Below are positions 60,626 through 64,000 of a stretch of DNA of 64,000 nucleotides, piece after piece. A program made the position numbers and the translations under genes. The first letter of the stretch is position 1, and every line of letters begins with the position of its first letter. This stretch comes from Algoriphagus faecimaris (GTDB lineage: Bacteria > Bacteroidota > Bacteroidia > Cytophagales > Cyclobacteriaceae): assembly GCF_900101705.1 (NCBI RefSeq), contig NZ_FNAC01000016.1, positions 27,935 to 91,934 on the forward strand. The letters run 5' to 3'. The notes beneath the pieces are model-generated. The model did not search any database and was not told where the DNA came from. It saw only the letters and a list, made by a program, of their open reading frames with translations.

Positions 60626-60876
60626 GAGCGTAGATTTTTGAAAAAAAGCCAAAAAATTGATATCCGATTGATTAGTTGGTGAATTAGTTTTCAGTACTAC
60701 GAATCTTTGGAGAATTAAAGAGTTTGTTAGGGGGGGGTGAAATATTATTTTGTTTTTAATCTTGGAATAATACAATTAATTGATATTCAGCAATATTCAG
60801 CATAATGTAAAATTTGGTTTTTAAGGTTAGAAGATCTACTATTGATACAGTATTAACCAAAAAACCAAAAAACATC
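60626..60876. other. Intergenic region upstream of the six-cysteine peptide gene
   Basis: About 250 nt, AT-rich except for a run of eight G at 60730-60737. It contains a perfect tandem direct repeat, listed separately, and a near-promoter TGTAAAATTTGG about 60 nt before the ATG. I see no coding frame or terminator for the preceding M48 gene. Confidence 0.55.
60783..60802. promoter_or_regulatory. Perfect tandem direct repeat, possible regulator binding site
   Basis: ATATTCAGCA occurs twice head to tail (60783-60792 and 60793-60802), about 75 nt before the start of the six-cysteine peptide gene. It lies just upstream of an AT-rich promoter-like stretch. The 10-bp spacing equals about one helical turn, so it could bind a dimeric regulator. 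No regulator gene is adjacent. Confidence 0.35.
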
Positions 60877-61197
60877 ATGAAAAAACCATTGATTCAACTA
60901 GTGGTTGGCCTATGCCTATGTTTTGTGGCCATGCTAGGAGTAGACCTAGGAAGTGGGAATGGAGATTTTTATTCCGTTCAATTGGTAAGTGAGGCTGGTG
61001 CTCAAGAACAGGTGTATGAGGCTTGTCCCGGTGGAGATGTGTCATTTGTTCATCCAGTCACCAGAACAACCGTATGTGGTCACGGTGGAGTAAATGGCAT
61101 TGTTCCTCATTTTGACGAATATCATTATACTGAATGCGTAGATGCAGATTCATGTTGTCCAATTAGTGGGTTTGATGACCCCATAAGTTGTCCTTAA
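60877..61197 (+). CDS. Six-cysteine secreted small protein, NVEALA-like
   Basis: A 106-residue protein from the ATG at 60877 (a frame from 60814 exists but has no leader-like start). MKKPLIQLVVGLCLCFVAML is a hydrophobic leader. The following LVSEAGAQEQ resembles the leader-end motif of NVEALA-domain peptides of Bacteroidota. The mature part has six cysteines (in EACP, TVCG, TECV, SCCP and ISCP), enough for three disulfides, plus several histidines. Family assignment is by resemblance and by its neighbour, a 6-bladed propeller lipoprotein of the type that often accompanies NVEALA genes. No function is established for the family. Confidence 0.6.
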   Translation: MKKPLIQLVVGLCLCFVAMLGVDLGSGNGDFYSVQLVSEAGAQEQVYEACPGGDVSFVHPVTRTTVCGHGGVNGIVPHFDEYHYTECVDADSCCPISGFDDPISCP

Positions 61198-61202
61198 TCT
61201 AA

Positions 61203-61242
61203 TTATCCAACCAAAAATCAGCTTAGATTTTTGGTTGGATAA
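61203..61242. promoter_or_regulatory. 17-bp perfect hairpin between peptide and propeller genes
   Basis: TTATCCAACCAAAAATC (61203-61219) pairs perfectly with GATTTTTGGTTGGATAA (61226-61242) around a six-nt loop, 6 nt after the peptide stop codon. No T run follows, so it is not a classical intrinsic terminator. It may act as an attenuator, an mRNA-end stabiliser that gives the peptide more transcript than the downstream gene, or a protein-binding palindrome. Confidence 0.6.
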
Positions 61243-61320
61243 ACTAGTTAAAAGAACTTTAATTTGATAGTGATAAAGGATGATATTATAAATCAGTAGC
61301 TTTAGTAGTTGACTATAAGA

Positions 61321-62505
61321 ATGAAAAAAATAATTATTATTTTAATTTTTATTTTTGCTAATGCTTGTTCTAATGAGTCTAGCATTGAAATAAATAAAAA
61401 TGAAGTTAATTTTAAAATTGATCTTGATAAGGTTTTTGCCGTAGATTTTTCTAGCGTATTTGACAGTCTTCGTATCTTTCAACCTAATGATGCTGCTATA
61501 GTCGCTTCAGCGGATGATATCCTACTTCACAAAAATTATGTCATTATAGTAGATTTTTTAAAGCTTAAGCAAGTTCAGGTATTTGATATTTCAGGTAAAT
61601 TCCTTTTTGATATCAAGGCTACAGGGAAGGGGCCAAAAGAGTTTAAGGTTCCATTAAAAGTGAGGGTAAATTCTGCTGGAGATAAACTATTAATCTATTG
61701 TTCTTTGACTAAAAAAATTTTAGAATTCGATTTTAAAGGGAATTTTATTAGGGAAGTAGGAATTCCCGAAATCGGACTATTGGGGGATTTCATTGAGAAA
61801 GATGAGGAAATTCTGTTTATTGATGCATTGACCAATTCTAGAGCTCAAAGAATTGGTAAATTAAATTTGAGGACCTATGAGAAGGATAAAAACATTAATT
61901 ATTTAGTCAATCCTTCACCATTTTTTAGGATTTTTGGAAGTAAGGACCGATACTTGTTTAATTTTTTGGATGATTCAAAAGTCTTATTTAAAGATCTTTA
62001 TTCTAATTATCTAGTAGAATATGATTGGGATGGTTCTTTTGAGACCTACGTCTTTGAAATTAATAATAATCAATTATATCTTGATTCTAGCGACGTATAT
62101 CAACTGTATGAAATCAAGGAATTATTAAATAATAATTATTATAACACAATTGGAGAGGGGGTAGTGTCGTCAAAAAATTGGAAAATGATTCCTATAGGAG
62201 AGGGATTAAAAAATATAGGAACATTGATTTTTTCTACAGCAGAGAAAAAACTCATTCCAGTTTTAAAATTCAATAATGACATGGATGAGGTGTTTACATT
62301 TTCCAGCGTTTCAGATCAATCCTTTTCACAAATGGGAAACTTGTTGTTTAAATTCGATTATCAATTTTTGACACAAAGATTGGATAATATGGACTTGGAC
62401 AAAAATCCATATAGGGATGTTTTAGAAAAGTTTAAAGGCAATGAAAATGAGAATCCTATTTTTTTTATATACAGCTTGAAGGACGATTTTAATTTTGAGT
62501 TTTAG
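61321..62505 (+). CDS. 6-bladed beta-propeller lipoprotein
   Basis: A 394-residue protein from the ATG at 61321 (MKKIIIILIF). A lipoprotein signal ends at ANAC with lipidated Cys16. The remainder fits the Bacteroidota 6-bladed beta-propeller family: repeated blades with VQVFDISGKFLFDI, KGPKEFKVPLKVRV, ILEFDFKGNFIREVG and a C-terminal IFFIYSLKDDF. These propellers are surface or periplasmic lipoproteins of unknown ligand, often next to NVEALA-type peptide genes. The gene is strikingly AT-rich compared with the neighbours, which suggests acquisition. The 123 nt before it contain the 17-bp hairpin. Confidence 0.78.
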   Translation: MKKIIIILIFIFANACSNESSIEINKNEVNFKIDLDKVFAVDFSSVFDSLRIFQPNDAAIVASADDILLHKNYVIIVDFLKLKQVQVFDISGKFLFDIKATGKGPKEFKVPLKVRVNSAGDKLLIYCSLTKKILEFDFKGNFIREVGIPEIGLLGDFIEKDEEILFIDALTNSRAQRIGKLNLRTYEKDKNINYLVNPSPFFRIFGSKDRYLFNFLDDSKVLFKDLYSNYLVEYDWDGSFETYVFEINNNQLYLDSSDVYQLYEIKELLNNNYYNTIGEGVVSSKNWKMIPIGEGLKNIGTLIFSTAEKKLIPVLKFNNDMDEVFTFSSVSDQSFSQMGNLLFKFDYQFLTQRLDNMDLDKNPYRDVLEKFKGNENENPIFFIYSLKDDFNFEF

Positions 62506-62638
62506 GGATTGATCCCCGTAAGTTGTGCTAATGGTTATTTCTATTTTTTAATAAGTTGGCAGTTTTATTTTAACTGACTTAGCATACATTTTCTCTCCAT
62601 TTTCCCTATCTTATCTCCTCACAAACAGCGCTAAACCT

Positions 62639-63517
62639 ATGAAAGATCTTGCTGATTTCCATTATCCGATTTCAGACTTATTTCCTCAACCCAAATCCGC
62701 CTCAGACTGGGATCAATACCGACTCAGTAAAGAGCAAATTGAATTTTTTCATGAGAAAGGGTATTTGGCGGGAATTAAGCTATTGGATGACGTCCAAATC
62801 GAAGCTCTCAAAAATGCACTGGATGAAGTGATGGATCCGAAGCATCCACTTCATCACTTATTTCATGAATTCCACAGCAATGAATCCGGGGATCCAAATA
62901 AGGTGCTCTTTCATTCCTTGGGGCATTGGCGGATTGCGGAAGCTTTTCACGATGTGATATGGAATCCTACTTTTAGGATGGTCGCTTCCCAGTTGTTGGG
63001 AGACCGGCCGGTTCGGTTTTGGCATGATCAGCTTTTTTGTAAGCCCGCTCATCATGGGGGCAATGTCGCCTGGCATCAGGATTATAGCTACTGGACCCGG
63101 ACGATCGAGATGCAGCATTTAACTTGCTGGTGTGGTTTGGATGATGCTACAGAAGACAATGGTTGTCTACAATATGTCCCGGGTTCACATCGCTGGGGAC
63201 TTTTAGAAAAACCCGCACTTGCTGGAGAAATGGATGGATTGATGCAAATGATGACTGAGGAGCAAAAGGCGAATTTCAAACCCGTGGCTATTCCGCTTAA
63301 AGCGGGATATGCGGCTTTTCATCATCCCCTCTTGGTGCATGGGAGCTTTGCGAATTATTCTGACAGGTCTCGAAAAGCCTTCGTATTGAATGTCTTTGCT
63401 GATGGCACTATTTCCAATACAGACGAATCACTTTTGGAGGGTGTCCCCGTCATTCCTAAAGGAAAAAAGATGGAAGGGAAGTTCTTTCCTTTGATTTTCG
63501 ATCCTAAGGAAATTTAA
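62639..63517 (+). CDS. Phytanoyl-CoA dioxygenase-family Fe(II)/2-oxoglutarate oxygenase
   Basis: A 292-residue double-stranded beta-helix oxygenase. Iron ligands are H146 and D148 in WHQDYSYW and H234 in LLVHGSF. The 2-oxoglutarate-binding Arg is R243 or R245 in YSDRSRKAF. Other family landmarks are HDQLFCKP and DNGCLQYVPGSHRWG. The substrate is unknown; bacterial members hydroxylate diverse small molecules. It stands alone between the propeller gene and an insertion sequence. Confidence 0.88.
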   Translation: MKDLADFHYPISDLFPQPKSASDWDQYRLSKEQIEFFHEKGYLAGIKLLDDVQIEALKNALDEVMDPKHPLHHLFHEFHSNESGDPNKVLFHSLGHWRIAEAFHDVIWNPTFRMVASQLLGDRPVRFWHDQLFCKPAHHGGNVAWHQDYSYWTRTIEMQHLTCWCGLDDATEDNGCLQYVPGSHRWGLLEKPALAGEMDGLMQMMTEEQKANFKPVAIPLKAGYAAFHHPLLVHGSFANYSDRSRKAFVLNVFADGTISNTDESLLEGVPVIPKGKKMEGKFFPLIFDPKEI

Positions 63518-63829
63518 AAAAAGATGGTTTTGGAGATTCGCTGAAAATAAGGTTGTTTTTGATTTCCATCCGAAGGAGAGTCTAAAGGATTGACAGGGTT
63601 TATCTCTAGGTTTTATTTTGTAAATCATCTCATGCAAAGTGCAGGCAGACTGTATTTATTTTTCGATATTTCGGAATTTAGCTTTTAAAAACTATTACTG
63701 TCATCCGAGTAAAATTACCAATGTAAGTTAGCTTTCTTGGAATAGCACAAAACTGAAAAAGCGGAACCACCGATTAGGTTAATTCCGCTTTAAATGGGAT
63801 GTTGCGGTTACCACACTACAACCAACCCA
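63518..63829. other. Intergenic region before the IS4 transposase
   Basis: A 312-nt stretch with no supportable gene. It should contain the left end of the insertion sequence, but the terminal inverted repeat cannot be fixed because the right end lies outside the window; the GC-richer segment from about 63700 is a candidate. A hairpin at 63758-63791 is listed separately. Confidence 0.5.
63758..63791. terminator. Hairpin upstream of the transposase start
   Basis: AAAGCGGAA (63758-63766) and TTCCGCTTT (63783-63791) pair perfectly over 9 bp. It sits 38 nt before the transposase start. Insertion sequences often carry such a structure to block read-through transcription into the transposase; that role is inferred. 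Confidence 0.5.
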
Positions 63830-64000
63830 GTGCAACATACAAAACTATCAGGTCATCCGATCATCAGTCAGTTACTTTCTTTTATTCCCCGGGAGATCGT
63901 TGACCAAGCAACGAACACTTTTCAGTCAGATCGGTATTATAAGACCATGGATACCTGGAAGCAGCTGGTGTTTATGCTCTATGGGGTGGTGTCCAAAGTC
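63830..64000 (+). mobile_element. 5' end of an IS4-family transposase (DUF4372 N-terminal domain), cut by the window edge
   Basis: From GTG 63830 an open frame runs to the last base, giving 57 residues: VQHTKLSGHPIISQLLSF, then PREIVDQATNTFQSD, RYYKTMDTWKQLVFML and YGVVSKV. The motif order (an N-terminal S/Q-L-x-x-F-I/L-P-R, then Y-K-x-x-x-x-W-x-Q-L/M) is that of the DUF4372 domain at the start of IS4-type transposases. The catalytic DDE domain would lie beyond the window, so whether the element is intact cannot be said. A GTG start is used. Confidence 0.78.

Noticed and set aside
60814..60876. Upstream start for the six-cysteine protein
   Set aside because: The extra 21 residues are basic and precede the leader; MKKPLIQL at 60877 is the usual form of a secreted peptide start.

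Overview
The window reads as chromosomal DNA from a member of the Bacteroidota, most likely order Cytophagales and close to Cyclobacteriaceae (Algoriphagus-like). The signs are large secreted proteins ending in a type IX secretion (T9SS) type B sorting domain, a PorP/SprF outer-membrane protein, a DUF3078 protein, PorT-like beta-barrels, a menaquinone-type sdhCAB operon, an ExbB/ExbD/ExbD operon, few Shine-Dalgarno sequences, and promoters of the Bacteroidota form TTG-N19-21-TAnnTTTG (clearest before sdhC and tRNA-Arg). The taxon is inferred from gene content only.

Left part (0-26 kb), mostly housekeeping. dnaX is split by an A10 run followed by a stop codon and a hairpin, which looks like programmed recoding giving a short gamma and a long tau form. 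A leftward group follows: DUF3078, a LysM lytic transglycosylase, an O-methyltransferase and an M16 peptidase. Next come pepP, an endonuclease/exonuclease/phosphatase-fold protein, a flavin reductase, sppA, folK and fabD. A divergent LysR/SbtA-type bicarbonate permease pair comes next, then a DCC-family protein coupled to a T9SS surface protein, sdhCAB, and a symporter-GNAT-racemase operon that looks like amino-acid uptake and racemisation.

Middle part (26-46 kb). ruvC lies beside a rightward cluster with two family 2 glycosyltransferases, a PP2C/SpoIIE phosphatase, a small acidic protein and a NodB deacetylase, probably envelope polysaccharide synthesis with a regulator. Then tatD, ansA, tRNA-Ser(GGA), the TonB energiser operon, a UMF1-type transporter, nnr, an MFS transporter, asnS, rpoN, a diverged PAP2-like membrane protein and tRNA-Arg(ACG). 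The tRNA-Arg gene is followed by three tandem copies of about 231 bp, each holding a decayed tRNA copy with a small hairpin inserted in its T-arm. The same hairpin type, with a compensatory base-pair change, sits upstream of tatD.

Right part (46-64 kb), surface and accessory functions. It holds a small lipoprotein, an MFS transporter and two paralogous giant T9SS proteins (1172 and 1841 residues) with yaaA between them. SprF diverges from the larger one, and an M48 protease follows. An AT-rich pair then encodes a six-cysteine secreted protein resembling NVEALA peptides and a 6-bladed beta-propeller lipoprotein, separated by a 17-bp perfect hairpin. A phytanoyl-CoA dioxygenase-like gene and the 5' end of an IS4-family transposase close the window.

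The best candidates for little-described biology are the six-cysteine peptide/propeller locus, the tRNA-derived tandem array with its hairpin element, and the dnaX recoding signal.
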